From positions 1,477,282-1,541,281 of the forward strand of contig JACJYV010000001.1 in assembly GCA_020635905.1 (NCBI GenBank): a DNA stretch of 64,000 bases, in the 5' to 3' direction. The notes beneath the pieces were generated by a model, which was not told where the DNA came from, searched no databases, and worked only from the letters and a program-made list of their open reading frames with translations. The position numbers were made by a program, and so were the translations under genes. This stretch comes from Bacteroidia bacterium (GTDB taxonomy: Bacteria > Bacteroidota > Bacteroidia > J057 > JADKCL01). Each line of letters starts with the position of its first letter. The first letter of the stretch is position 1. This document shows, piece by piece, positions 1 through 9,301 of this stretch.

Positions 1-60
1 CATAATCTGGGCAATAATGGTGACACGTTGCATGTTTCGACGGCAGCGCTGAGAAAATAA
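1..60 (+). CDS. 3' end of an upstream gene, function unknown
   Basis: The first 19 codons read without interruption in frame 1 and end in TAA at 58-60. The residues (HNLGNNGDTLHVST...) look like a real protein C-terminus. The stop lies 19 nt before the protease start, so the two genes may be co-transcribed. Too little is visible to name a family. Confidence 0.5.
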   Translation, partial: HNLGNNGDTLHVSTAALRK

Positions 61-79
61 CCATGTAAACCCACGATTT

Positions 80-3000
80 ATGAAATTTATGAATGCTTTT
101 TCTCTGCCATCGCCATTGACTCGCCTCTGGGCTTGCAGTCTGGTAATCGTTTTATCTTTTATCTTCACTCTGGGCCTTCAAGCCCAGTATCCCGACTCAT
201 TCGTAGTCGAAGTACCAGTTCCTATCGAGGTTAGTAATACCGCCGAAGTTTTTGCGGATCGCTTTCCCGAATGGATGGCCAAACAGTACGGTCTCCGTAC
301 TGATGACTCTCTTGCTTTTATTTCCAGTTTCACAGATGAACTGGGAATGCGCCACACCAGCTACCAGCAGTATTATCGCTCTATTCCGGTTGAATTTTCC
401 ACTTTGAAAGCCCATGGAAAGGGCGAAAAAGTGGACCTGGCTACCGGGACTTTCTTCCTTGGCTTGAACAACCAGGCCACCCCCCACCTCTCCCACGAGG
501 ATGCCGCGCAAGGTGCTGCAGGGTACTCAGGTTGTTCCAATTATTCAGCTTCACTGGCTAAGTTGGTCTGGTATCACCAAGGCTTCTGGAGCAAGGATTT
601 ACAATCTAATTTCCATTTGACCTATAAGGTGCGCGTCACCGAGGACGGAGGAGCCAGAACCTGGGACATCTATGTGAATGCAAAAGATGGTAGTTTGATT
701 GCAATGCTGCCTTTGTTTTCCAATTGCAGCACGGGTTCTGCCACCACAACCTGGCACGGAACCCAGACCATCAAGACCTCGATTCAGGGTGGAAGCTACA
801 TCCTGCTGGATGACTGTCAGGCTTCAAATATCCGCACCCGGGACTGGAATAACGGGGGTACTCCCCTTGATTTCATTGATGCCAATAACTCATGGACTGC
901 CACCAATCAGCGCTCAGCGGTTACAGGTCATTGGGCAGCCAAACGCTCCCGGGAGTATTTTGGAACCGTCCACGGAAGGACTTCGTGGGATGGCAACGGT
1001 GGGGACGTTGATTTGAGAGTGAATGCCATTGTCAATGGTTCGGGAAACAACGCCTCCTTCAATTGGGGTACGGGAATAATGATGCTTGGAAGGGGTTCTT
1101 CTACAACCAGTTACACAGACGATTTCAACACCATCGACATCACTGGCCACGAGTATGCCCATGGCGTAACAGGAACAACTGCCAATCTCACCTACTCCTA
1201 CGAGCCAGGAGCCCTGAACGAGTCTTTTAGCGATATTTTTGGGACCTGCATTCAAATTTGGGAGGAGGGTTCTAACAACTGGACTATCGGGGACGATTTG
1301 AGCATTGGTGCAATTCGTTCAATGAGTAATCCAAATTCTCATAACCAACCAGATACCTATTTGGGAACATATTGGTATACTGGTTCTGGCGACTATGGTG
1401 GCGTGCACACCAACAGTGGTGTGCAAAACTTCTGGTTTTACCTGTTGTCTCAGGGCGGATCAGGAACGAATGACATCAGCAACAGCTACTCTGTTTCCGG
1501 AATCGGGATTACAGCTGCAAGAGCAATTGCCTACCGCAACCTTTCCGTCTACCTTGGACCATCAAGCAATCACTATTCAGCCCGTGCTGGGTCAATTCAA
1601 GCCGCCCGTGATCTTTATGGTGTTGGCTCTTCCCAGGAGATCGCAGTCACCAACGCATGGTATGCGGTTGGGGTTGGAGCAGCCTACGGACCTACCAGTA
1701 CAGGTTGCACTTGTACCTTTGCCGGGACTCAATATCCGTCGAATACACTAACCCCCACCAGTTCATGGCAGACCCTTAACTGCCAATACGCCGGAGAATA
1801 TTCAGTTTACAATGTTGTCAATGGGAATAGCTACCAGTGGAGCTACTGCAACGGTGATGGCGCTAGTTCTCCATACGATAATCGCCTGAATTTGTACATC
1901 CATTCCAATGGAAGTTATATCACTTGCTCAGGCGACGCCTGCGGGCTTGATGCAAAGATTAACTGGGTCGCCACTTTCACCGGGCAAGTCCGGGTCCTTA
2001 CCAATCAGTACTTTAGCTCCAGCAATCCCTGTGGGACCAACTCCACCTGCTCTAACCTGGCCTACAGAATGAACTCTGGAAGTACCACAGGGTGTACATC
2101 CGACTCCCATGAACCTGATAACAGTTCGGGAAGCGCCTATTCCATTGGAAGCCAAACAAGTTACAGTGCTTCTAACCTTTGCCTGACTGCCGGAGACTTG
2201 GACTGGTACAGCTTTCAATACAGTGGCTCTACCTATTATTTCAAGGTGCGCGGATTCAGTAACTCATCAGCAGGAAGTTATGGTATTAACTTTTCTCGCT
2301 CTGGATCCTCGGTAACAATTGAAACCGTTCCTTATAACGGTTCTACGACCGATACCTATCTTGAGCTTTACGCCTCGGATGCGGTTACGCTTCTGGATGA
2401 TGACGATGATAATGGGACAGGATACTTCAGCCGGATTGTTTATACCCTTTGTTCGGTAACTGCTTCAGTTTCCCCATCTGGTCCAACGACGTTTTGCCAG
2501 GGTGGATCAGTCACCTTGACTGCGACTGGTGGCAGTTCCTACCTATGGAATACCGGAGCAACCACTTCTTCAATTTCCGTTTCGACCTCCGGGAATTATT
2601 CTGTGACGGTGACAAACTCCGGTTGTTCGGCCGTATCCAGCCCTGTGACGGTTACAGTTAATCCCGGACCAGGGACTCCAAACATTACTCCAAGTGGCCC
2701 CACTACTTTCTGTACTGGAGGGTCCGTCACGCTCTCGGCCAGCCCAGCCAACAGCTACCAATGGAGCAACGGTGCCACCAGCAGTAGCATTCAAGTTACT
2801 ACAAGCGGATCCTATTCCGTAACCGTCACGGACGGATCAGGATGTTCTGCGACTTCAAGTCCGATTACAATTACCGTGAACCAAGGCCCCAGCACGCCTG
2901 TGGTCACTCCAAATGGCCCGACCTCTTTTTGCGCTGGCGGGTCTGTGACCCTTTCCGCAGGTTCGAATGGAAGTTACCAATGGAGCAATGGTGCCACCAG

Positions 3001-4234
3001 CAGCAGTATCGTTGTCACGACTTCTGGGACCTACTCAGTGACAGTAACCAGTTCTGGTTGTTCTGCCACCTCTAATCCAGTGACTGTTACCGTAAACCAA
3101 GGACCGGGCACACCTGTTATTACTCCCAGCGGACCTACGAGCTTTTGCTCTGGCGGATCTGTGACACTTTCGGCGAGTCCAGCCAGCAGCTACCAATGGA
3201 GCAATGGCGCCACCAGCAGTAGCATAGTAGTGACAACTTCAGGATTTTATTCGGTAACCGTAACCGACGGATCAGGATGTTCTGCCACTTCCATCTCGGT
3301 CAGTGTTACCGTGAACCAGGCACCGCCACAGGCGACGATTACCCCCTCAGGCCCCACAACATTTTGCGCCGGAAGCTCAGTGGTGTTAACCGCGACCACA
3401 GGTACCTCCTATTTGTGGAGTAACGGAAGCACAAGCCAGAGCATCACCGTCACGAATCCAGGAACTTACACCGTTAACGTATATCAAGGCTCCTGCTCCT
3501 CAACATCGGCTCCTGTTTTTGTGGTAGTGAATCCCTCACCCCCAACTCCATCAGTGTCACATAGCACACCCACCAGTTTCTGTGATGGTGCCTCCGTAGT
3601 ATTGACATCCTCCAGCCCTACTGGCAACCTATGGGCTCCGACAGGTCAAATGACAGCATCGATTACAGCAACTACCTCAGGGTCTTATTCTGTGCAAGTG
3701 ACCAATAGTGGTGGTTGCTCATCAACTTCGGCCCCTGTCTCAGTCACCGTCTGGCCCAATCCACCGATCCCAACCGTAACCATTGTTTCTTCTTCCATTT
3801 TCTCCAGCAGCCCATCTGGGAACCAGTGGTATCTGAATGGCCTTCCCATGCCCGGCGAGGTTCAATCATTCGTGACCCCGGTGGTTAGCGGCAGTTACCA
3901 CGTGGAAGTCACTGATGCGAACGGGTGTTCTAGTGCCTCTCTCCCAGTCAATTTCACCCTCACCGGGCTTGGGGAAGTGTTAGGCGGCTCAAAGTTGGAT
4001 GTTTTCCCATCTCCCTTCTCGAACTGGATTTCAGTTCGCTGGGAAGGCCACAACAACCAGGTTGTTGGCCTTACCCTTACCGATATGGCGGGCAGAACAT
4101 TGTTCTCTGCCGAACAACATGGAGTGAGCCAGGAATGGAAACTGGAAGTACCACCACTTCCGTCTGGAATCTACTTTGCCACGGTGACCACGGACGGTGG
4201 CGCCTCCCAGGTGGTGAAGTTGATCAGAGAGTAA
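80..4234 (+). CDS. secreted M4 (thermolysin-type) metalloprotease with Ig-like repeats and T9SS sorting domain
   Basis: A 1384-residue extracellular zinc protease. A signal peptide (about 1-36, ending in LQAQ) is followed by an FTP-type propeptide and an M4 catalytic domain. HEYAH at 357-361 supplies two zinc ligands and the active-site Glu; E381 in NESFSD, 20 residues on, is the third ligand, which is thermolysin spacing. A domain resembling the bacterial pre-peptidase C-terminal fold (EPDNS...DLDWYSF) follows near 675-790. Next come six Ig-like repeats of roughly 70-85 residues and one degenerate copy. The last 80 residues are a type A T9SS sorting domain (VFPSPF, DMAGRTLF, LPSGIYFATV). The family normally has a shorter C-terminus; the repeats probably place the enzyme at the cell surface or on polymers. 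ATG at 80 is chosen because it directly precedes the signal peptide. Confidence 0.93.
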   Translation: MKFMNAFSLPSPLTRLWACSLVIVLSFIFTLGLQAQYPDSFVVEVPVPIEVSNTAEVFADRFPEWMAKQYGLRTDDSLAFISSFTDELGMRHTSYQQYYRSIPVEFSTLKAHGKGEKVDLATGTFFLGLNNQATPHLSHEDAAQGAAGYSGCSNYSASLAKLVWYHQGFWSKDLQSNFHLTYKVRVTEDGGARTWDIYVNAKDGSLIAMLPLFSNCSTGSATTTWHGTQTIKTSIQGGSYILLDDCQASNIRTRDWNNGGTPLDFIDANNSWTATNQRSAVTGHWAAKRSREYFGTVHGRTSWDGNGGDVDLRVNAIVNGSGNNASFNWGTGIMMLGRGSSTTSYTDDFNTIDITGHEYAHGVTGTTANLTYSYEPGALNESFSDIFGTCIQIWEEGSNNWTIGDDLSIGAIRSMSNPNSHNQPDTYLGTYWYTGSGDYGGVHTNSGVQNFWFYLLSQGGSGTNDISNSYSVSGIGITAARAIAYRNLSVYLGPSSNHYSARAGSIQAARDLYGVGSSQEIAVTNAWYAVGVGAAYGPTSTGCTCTFAGTQYPSNTLTPTSSWQTLNCQYAGEYSVYNVVNGNSYQWSYCNGDGASSPYDNRLNLYIHSNGSYITCSGDACGLDAKINWVATFTGQVRVLTNQYFSSSNPCGTNSTCSNLAYRMNSGSTTGCTSDSHEPDNSSGSAYSIGSQTSYSASNLCLTAGDLDWYSFQYSGSTYYFKVRGFSNSSAGSYGINFSRSGSSVTIETVPYNGSTTDTYLELYASDAVTLLDDDDDNGTGYFSRIVYTLCSVTASVSPSGPTTFCQGGSVTLTATGGSSYLWNTGATTSSISVSTSGNYSVTVTNSGCSAVSSPVTVTVNPGPGTPNITPSGPTTFCTGGSVTLSASPANSYQWSNGATSSSIQVTTSGSYSVTVTDGSGCSATSSPITITVNQGPSTPVVTPNGPTSFCAGGSVTLSAGSNGSYQWSNGATSSSIVVTTSGTYSVTVTSSGCSATSNPVTVTVNQGPGTPVITPSGPTSFCSGGSVTLSASPASSYQWSNGATSSSIVVTTSGFYSVTVTDGSGCSATSISVSVTVNQAPPQATITPSGPTTFCAGSSVVLTATTGTSYLWSNGSTSQSITVTNPGTYTVNVYQGSCSSTSAPVFVVVNPSPPTPSVSHSTPTSFCDGASVVLTSSSPTGNLWAPTGQMTASITATTSGSYSVQVTNSGGCSSTSAPVSVTVWPNPPIPTVTIVSSSIFSSSPSGNQWYLNGLPMPGEVQSFVTPVVSGSYHVEVTDANGCSSASLPVNFTLTGLGEVLGGSKLDVFPSPFSNWISVRWEGHNNQVVGLTLTDMAGRTLFSAEQHGVSQEWKLEVPPLPSGIYFATVTTDGGASQVVKLIRE
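2463..3950 (+). repeat. tandem Ig-like (CHU_C/PKD-type) coding repeats
   Basis: Six consecutive units each contain FC-x-G-(G/S/A)-S-V, then a Y-x-W-S-N-G-A-T-like core and a S-G-x-Y-S-V-T-V segment. A seventh, cysteine-free unit ends in GNQWYLNG. Copies 2-4 are very similar at DNA level, which suggests recent duplication or gene conversion inside the protease gene. Confidence 0.85.
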
Positions 4235-4259
4235 GAAATGTTTTTGTTTGAAACGCTAT

Positions 4260-4284
4260 GGGGCTGCCGCAAGGTGGCCCTTTT
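4260..4284 (+). terminator. Rho-independent terminator after the protease gene
   Basis: A nine-pair stem (GGGGCTGCC with GGTGGCCCT, allowing G-U pairs) closes on a GCAA tetraloop and runs into TTTT. It starts 25 nt after the protease stop and separates that gene from the transporter operon. Confidence 0.7.
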
Positions 4285-4337
4285 GCGTTGAGGGAACTTC
4301 AAGATTGAATCGAAAAAACCAAAGGGAGATTTCCTAA

Positions 4338-4380
4338 GGATAATTTGGGATAATCAATTAATCCCTAACTTAATCCCTGA
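4338..4380 (+). promoter_or_regulatory. candidate operator: four half-sites upstream of the transporter operon
   Basis: Within the 44 nt before the first start codon there are two forward half-sites (GGATAAT at 4338-4344, GGGATAAT at 4347-4354) and two in the opposite sense (TTAATCCC at 4358-4365 and 4370-4377, 12 nt apart). Such an array suits a DNA-binding regulator, but none encoded in this operon has an obvious DNA-binding domain. The binding protein is unknown and the AT-rich setting could give this by chance. Confidence 0.3.
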
Positions 4381-4381
4381 T

Positions 4382-5260
4382 TTGGAAATATCAATTCAAA
4401 TACTGATTAACAGCCTCGTTTCTGGACTTTTACTAAGTCTTGTGGCCATTGGTTTCACCTACATTTTCAGGGTTACGAAAGTTTTTCACCTGGCCCATGG
4501 AGGTATCTACGTTGCAGGAGCTTTTGCTTGCTGGTGGATGCTTTCGCTAACCAATAATTGGTTTTTTGCCATTGCTTTTGCTGCGACTGTGGTTTCACTA
4601 CTGATCTTCCTGATTGAAAAATTTATTTACCTTCCACTCAACAAAAAGCAATCCAATCAAAGCATCTCATTGATCGCCTCAATGGGCATATACGTGGTCA
4701 TAATTAACGTTTTGGCCTTGATTTTCGGGAACGAAAATAAAATGATTGCCCATCCCATTTCAGGTTCCATTGAAATAGGCAATATAATTATTACCCAGGT
4801 TCAGTTGATCCAATTACTGGTCGAAACGGTAGTTACTGCCTCTTTCATTATATATTTAAAATTTACAAAATCGAGGCTTGTGTATCAGGCGATAGCCGAA
4901 AACGAAGAAATAAGCCAGGTATTTGGAATTAATACAGAAAATGAAAGGCTTAAGATTTTCATCGCCGGTAGCATTTTGGCTTTTACAGGGGCTATCCTCA
5001 AAACCATTGATGTGGGGATTGACCCGCAGGCCGGAATGCACATAACACTTACGGCGGCGGTTGTGGCAATTCTTGTTTCAAGATTGAATGTGCTTATGAT
5101 ACTTGCCTTTTCAATTGCCTTGACCCTTTTACAAAATTCGATTGAGTGGTTTTTGGATGCCCAATGGAAAGATGGAATTACCTTCCTGATTTTGCTGTTG
5201 GTAATTTTATTCAGAACAGAGGGGATCATTAGGTATCACCTGAGGAAAGACACCGCATGA
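4382..5260 (+). CDS. livH: branched-chain amino acid-type ABC transporter permease (LivH-like)
   Basis: A 292-residue integral membrane permease, first gene of a ten-gene operon. The opening (ILINSLVSGLLLSLVAIG) and VFHLAHGGIYVAGAF match the LivH family, and at least seven hydrophobic segments follow. With LivM it would form the inner-membrane channel for amino acids or another small solute (the family also includes urea and amide transporters), so the substrate is not known. No ATG lies in frame near the start; TTG at 4382 fits the family N-terminus. The stop overlaps the next ATG by 4 nt. Confidence 0.88.
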   Translation: MEISIQILINSLVSGLLLSLVAIGFTYIFRVTKVFHLAHGGIYVAGAFACWWMLSLTNNWFFAIAFAATVVSLLIFLIEKFIYLPLNKKQSNQSISLIASMGIYVVIINVLALIFGNENKMIAHPISGSIEIGNIIITQVQLIQLLVETVVTASFIIYLKFTKSRLVYQAIAENEEISQVFGINTENERLKIFIAGSILAFTGAILKTIDVGIDPQAGMHITLTAAVVAILVSRLNVLMILAFSIALTLLQNSIEWFLDAQWKDGITFLILLLVILFRTEGIIRYHLRKDTA

Positions 5261-6126
5261 ACTACCTGCTCCACATAACCGTGATGCTGGAAATCTACAT
5301 TCTGCTTGCCCTCAGTGCAAACCAGAAAGTTGGATTATCAGGCTTACTGAGTTTGGCACAGGCTGTTTTTTACGGCATTGGAGCTTACGCTGCTGCAATT
5401 ACAATTACCAAGTTGGGCTTCTCCTATTGGCTCGCACTCCCAACCGCTATTATAGCGTGCATAATAGTTGGCTTGATCTTCAGCTTTCTTGCAGCCAAAG
5501 TAAGAAACCTTTATTTCAGTTTGGCAACCCTGGCCTTGCAAATCATTTTCTTTTCTGTTGCCTATAATTGGATCCCCGTGACAAACGGCCCTTATGGAAT
5601 TTCGGGAATTACTAGTCCTGAGATTTTTGGTTTGGGGATTAATTCGCCCCCCAGCTTTGCGTTGTTTGGCGGGTTGTGGGTAATGCTGGCACTTCTCTTT
5701 TACCATTGGTTTCTGAAAACCCCTATCTGCCGTTTGATTAAAGCAACCAGAGATGACCAAATTGCTCTATTGGCCCTCGGAAAGAATCCCAATTACTATA
5801 AGCGCATCAGTATCATTATTTCAGCCATCATCGCTGGAATTGCAGGCACACTTTACGCTACTTACACCACCTACATTGACCCTTCCTCATTCACATTGGA
5901 TGAATCGATCCTTATCCTTAGCATCGTATTAATTGGTGGAGCAGGAAGGATCATTGGCCCAATAACCGGGGCGGCAATCTATGTATTGCTGCCAGAAATC
6001 CTCAAGTTTTTGGAAATGCCAGATGGAATTGCAGCTAACATGCGCATGATCTTATTTGGCTTGCTTTTGGTAATGATTGTACGGTTCAAACCCAAAGGTA
6101 TATTTGGAAAATATCTGATTCAATGA
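5257..6126 (+). CDS. livM: branched-chain amino acid-type ABC transporter permease (LivM-like)
   Basis: A 289-residue membrane permease, partner of the LivH-like protein. The conserved LivM features are visible: GLSGLLSLAQAVFYGIGAYA near the N-terminus, IRLIKATRDDQIALLALGKN-type cytoplasmic loop (here CRLIKATRDDQ) near residue 160, and GGAGRIIGPITGAA towards the C-terminus. It begins within ATGA overlapping the stop of livH and overlaps livG by 4 nt, so translation is probably coupled. It is compact, lacking the N-terminal extension of some LivM proteins. Confidence 0.88.
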   Translation: MNYLLHITVMLEIYILLALSANQKVGLSGLLSLAQAVFYGIGAYAAAITITKLGFSYWLALPTAIIACIIVGLIFSFLAAKVRNLYFSLATLALQIIFFSVAYNWIPVTNGPYGISGITSPEIFGLGINSPPSFALFGGLWVMLALLFYHWFLKTPICRLIKATRDDQIALLALGKNPNYYKRISIIISAIIAGIAGTLYATYTTYIDPSSFTLDESILILSIVLIGGAGRIIGPITGAAIYVLLPEILKFLEMPDGIAANMRMILFGLLLVMIVRFKPKGIFGKYLIQ

Positions 6127-6842
6127 GCGAATTATTGAATATATTAAATCTGAACAAATCATTTGATGGTGTTTCACCAGTCAAAGATGTTTCTTTTTCG
6201 GTAAGAAAAGGGAGCATTGTTTTAATATCAGGCTCCAATGGAGCAGGAAAAACGACTTTATTTAATCTAATTTCAGGCATAGAAAAAACTACCCGAGGAA
6301 AAATCATTTTCGAAGGTCGTAACATTGAAGCCAACTCTCCCCTGAAGATTTCCCAATTGGGAATAATCCGCTTGTATCAAAAACCCCGGTTATTCAAGAA
6401 TCTATTGGTTTGGGAAAATTTGGTCTCAGCAGCAAATTCCCTAACTGGAAGCAGCTTACTTGCCTTATTATTCAATCCTAAATTAGTAAAAAAGGAAAGT
6501 GTCCATTTAAAACTAAAAGCCATGGACTTACTTACGAAATTTGGACTGAAGGATTTGAGCAACAAAACCGCAGGAGAACTCTCCTACGGACAACAAAAAC
6601 TGATTTCATTTTGTATGGTTGCGATGGCTGATTGCAAGTTGGCCTGCTTAGATGAGCCTTTTGCGGGACTCAATCCCCAAACGATCGAACAACTCAGCCA
6701 AATGATCTTGCAAATGAGGAGTGAAGGAATAACTTTTCTGATCATAGAGCATAACATACAAAAGGCCCTCGCCATAGCCGATTGCCATATGCAAATGAAA
6801 GACGGTAAAATTAACCTGCTTAAAGAAATCGCTTTCTCATGA
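6123..6842 (+). CDS. livG: ABC transporter ATP-binding protein (LivG-like)
   Basis: A 239-residue cytoplasmic ATPase that would power the importer. Walker A is GSNGAGKTT (about 37-45), the signature is LSYGQ (153-157) and Walker B is LACLDEP (173-179), with a late IIEHN switch histidine. The signature deviates from LSGGQ (Y for G), as is common in LivG. It overlaps the genes on both sides by 4 nt. Confidence 0.9.
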   Translation: MSELLNILNLNKSFDGVSPVKDVSFSVRKGSIVLISGSNGAGKTTLFNLISGIEKTTRGKIIFEGRNIEANSPLKISQLGIIRLYQKPRLFKNLLVWENLVSAANSLTGSSLLALLFNPKLVKKESVHLKLKAMDLLTKFGLKDLSNKTAGELSYGQQKLISFCMVAMADCKLACLDEPFAGLNPQTIEQLSQMILQMRSEGITFLIIEHNIQKALAIADCHMQMKDGKINLLKEIAFS

Positions 6843-7549
6843 ATGAAATCCTACAAATACGAAACCTGAGTGCAGGTTATAATGGAAAAACCGTTTTGCA
6901 AAACATTTCCTTTGCTGTAAACCAAGGTGAGGTTCTGGCTGTGATCGGACAAAACGGATGCGGAAAAAGCACATTACTCAAAACCATTGCAAGGATAATT
7001 AGGGATAATTCAGGGGATATTATATTTGAGGGATTGAATTTGAATAGCAAAAATACCTGGGATTTAAAACAGCTCGGAGTCTCTTGTTTTGTACAGGGTG
7101 GCATGATATTTCCAACCTTGAAGGTAAGCGAACACTTTGGTTTGGCCTTGAAGAAAAAAGGCAAAACAGACGCCAATAAGATCAAAGAAGAGTGCATTTC
7201 TTATTTTCCCGCCCTGGCAAGCTGCATGGACAAACGAGGTGGCAACCTTTCAGGTGGCGAACGGCAAATGCTTTCCTTCTCTATGCTGCTTTCTCAGGAA
7301 ACCCATTGTTGGCTTTTGGATGAACCCACGGCCGGGCTAGCTCCTTCAGCGATAAAAAAAGCCGTTGATTTCTTGAAGGAAATGAAACAAGAGAGAAATA
7401 AAACGGTAATTTTAGTAGAACATAATTATCAAGTAGCTTTTGAATTGGCAGATTCGCTTGTAATTATTGAAGAAGGGGTTATTAAAAACAAATTCTACGA
7501 AAGTGAATTTCAGAAAAATGATTTTCTTCAGACCAATTTTTTTAATTAA
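6839..7549 (+). CDS. livF: ABC transporter ATP-binding protein (LivF-like)
   Basis: A 236-residue ATPase, the second nucleotide-binding subunit of the importer. Walker A is GQNGCGKST (37-45), the signature is LSGGE (137-141), Walker B is WLLDEP (158-163) and the switch histidine is in VEHN. Catalytic motifs are intact. It overlaps livG by 4 nt and ends 6 nt before the binding-protein gene. Confidence 0.9.
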   Translation: MNEILQIRNLSAGYNGKTVLQNISFAVNQGEVLAVIGQNGCGKSTLLKTIARIIRDNSGDIIFEGLNLNSKNTWDLKQLGVSCFVQGGMIFPTLKVSEHFGLALKKKGKTDANKIKEECISYFPALASCMDKRGGNLSGGERQMLSFSMLLSQETHCWLLDEPTAGLAPSAIKKAVDFLKEMKQERNKTVILVEHNYQVAFELADSLVIIEEGVIKNKFYESEFQKNDFLQTNFFN

Positions 7550-7555
7550 AAAAAG

Positions 7556-8653
7556 ATGAAAAAAATTTACATTTTTTTAGTTGTTGTTGGATTTGGATTA
7601 TTGCTTTCCCATGGTTGCAATAATTCAAGCAATAAACCATCCAACGGAAAGATCAAAATTAAGGTTGGAGCGATTTTACCACTTACTGGAAAATATGCTG
7701 ATCTTGGAAACTGGGCTAAGGTCGGCCTTCTTTTTGCTGCAGAAGATTTGGGGAAACTAAATTCCAATTATGAATACTCCGTTTTAATTGAAGATGCAAA
7801 AAGTGAACCCAAAGAGGCAATTGCAGCTTATAATAAACTTAGAAGCATTGATAAAGTTAATATTGTCATAACAACTTCAAGTGCGTTATCGCTTGCCATT
7901 AAACCGATTGCAATAAAGGATAGTATTTTATTTTTTTCAATTGCATCTCACCCTGAGATTACGGCTAATAACAACGGAAGAATATTCCGCCCATGTAATA
8001 CATCTGTTGAAGAAGGAGAAGAAATCTCGACTTTCGTTATTAATAACTTTGATACGACCATGGACAACTCTTTCATCTTATATCATAATTCGGAATTTGG
8101 TCTGTCTTTCAACTCTCAAATTTCAAAAAATTTAGGTAATAATGTAATTGGTTCTGTTCCTTATGATGACAATCCCGAATCCTTAAAGACAATTGCCCTA
8201 AAAGCAATCAATAAAAAGCCAAAAGTAATTATTGCAATTGGCTTTACACCGAACTTAGGGATACTAATTAAAACATTAAGAGAGGCCAATTACGAAGGTT
8301 CAATTGTATGCAATATCGGCTTTTCCACCCCATCAGTTTTAGAGGCATCAGGAAATGCAGCTAAAGGAGTGCATTATGTTGATTATAAACTACCCAATAA
8401 TTCAGATCATTTTATTCAAATTGACTCCCTTAGTCAACAAAGTTACAACACAAATTTTGCCTCAATTAGTTTTTTATCATACTTCACACTTAAATTATTA
8501 AACTACTCTGTGACTAAAACCAATTCAACAGATGTTGGAAACATAGCTGATTTCCTGGTGGCTCCGCAAATGCTTGAATTAGATGGAATGAAAATGACAA
8601 CTCACTCAAATGGTGACATTCTTCCAATTCTTTTTGTTAATCAATTTAAGTAA
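7556..8653 (+). CDS. ABC transporter substrate-binding lipoprotein, Leu/Ile/Val-BP family
   Basis: A 365-residue periplasmic-binding-protein fold anchored by lipid. The signal peptide ends in the lipobox LSHGC with Cys21 as the acylated residue. The mature protein opens with IKVGAILPLTGKYADLGNW, the typical LivJ/ANF-receptor start, followed by alternating segments of the type I two-lobe fold. Ligand contacts cannot be read reliably, so the solute is unknown. It is the fifth transporter gene; the methyltransferase ATG follows its stop with no gap. From here to about 12.55 kb the DNA is visibly more AT-rich than its surroundings. Confidence 0.85.
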   Translation: MKKIYIFLVVVGFGLLLSHGCNNSSNKPSNGKIKIKVGAILPLTGKYADLGNWAKVGLLFAAEDLGKLNSNYEYSVLIEDAKSEPKEAIAAYNKLRSIDKVNIVITTSSALSLAIKPIAIKDSILFFSIASHPEITANNNGRIFRPCNTSVEEGEEISTFVINNFDTTMDNSFILYHNSEFGLSFNSQISKNLGNNVIGSVPYDDNPESLKTIALKAINKKPKVIIAIGFTPNLGILIKTLREANYEGSIVCNIGFSTPSVLEASGNAAKGVHYVDYKLPNNSDHFIQIDSLSQQSYNTNFASISFLSYFTLKLLNYSVTKTNSTDVGNIADFLVAPQMLELDGMKMTTHSNGDILPILFVNQFK

Positions 8654-9289
8654 ATGAAAGAAAATTCAATTCTAATAACGCATGATCACTGGGATAATCT
8701 TTATTCAGGTGACCTTGATAAACTTCCATGGATCAATAATCCTTTCCCAATTGAAATATTCAAAAAATACGTAGATCAGCTACAATTTTCTGAAAACATT
8801 TTAGATTACGGGACAGGAACAGGAAGGTATTTTACTCTACTTAAAGAGACCGGCGCAAACATCACTTGCTTGGATATTTCAAAAAAAGCTCTGAGTATTT
8901 GCAAAGCAAACCACCCTGATGCCATTGTAATTCCTGCCGAAACACCGATTTCCTTGGCAGACAACTTTTTCAACGGAATTCTATGTTGGGGGGTTCTACA
9001 TCACATTCATCCCGATTCCAGAGCAACCTTTTGGAGTTCATTGAGCATGAAAATAAAAGGGCAAGGATTAATTTTGCTTGGAGGATGGTCCCAAGAAGAT
9101 CCTGAGCATAATGGAATAGCCAGAATTTCTCCAATTACAAAACAACCTACATGGGATATTGATTTCGGTTTACACCAACTAATTAATGGCTGTAATTTAA
9201 AAATTATTCAAAGCGGCTGTTATCCTTTTATTGAGTCTTTCACTCAAAACAAAAGGCTATTTTCGTATTACTTAATTAAAAAAATCTGA
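8654..9289 (+). CDS. class I SAM-dependent methyltransferase
   Basis: A 211-residue Rossmann-fold methyltransferase. Motif I is DYGTGTGR (51-58), the acidic end of strand 2 is in CLDIS (about 72-76), and a GVLHHI segment (about 115-120) is the motif IV equivalent typical of the Methyltransf_11/25 group. This group methylates small molecules as well as lipids and proteins, so the target is open. Its place between the importer and the kinase-like gene suggests it acts on the imported solute or a derived signal. Confidence 0.8.
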   Translation: MKENSILITHDHWDNLYSGDLDKLPWINNPFPIEIFKKYVDQLQFSENILDYGTGTGRYFTLLKETGANITCLDISKKALSICKANHPDAIVIPAETPISLADNFFNGILCWGVLHHIHPDSRATFWSSLSMKIKGQGLILLGGWSQEDPEHNGIARISPITKQPTWDIDFGLHQLINGCNLKIIQSGCYPFIESFTQNKRLFSYYLIKKI

Positions 9290-9301
9290 CAATTGTAGGA
9301 A

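Noticed and set aside
8654..9289. Methyltransferase as a restriction-modification DNA methylase
   Set aside because: It lacks the DPPY/NPPY or PCQ motifs of DNA methylases; its GVLHHI motif fits the small-molecule group.
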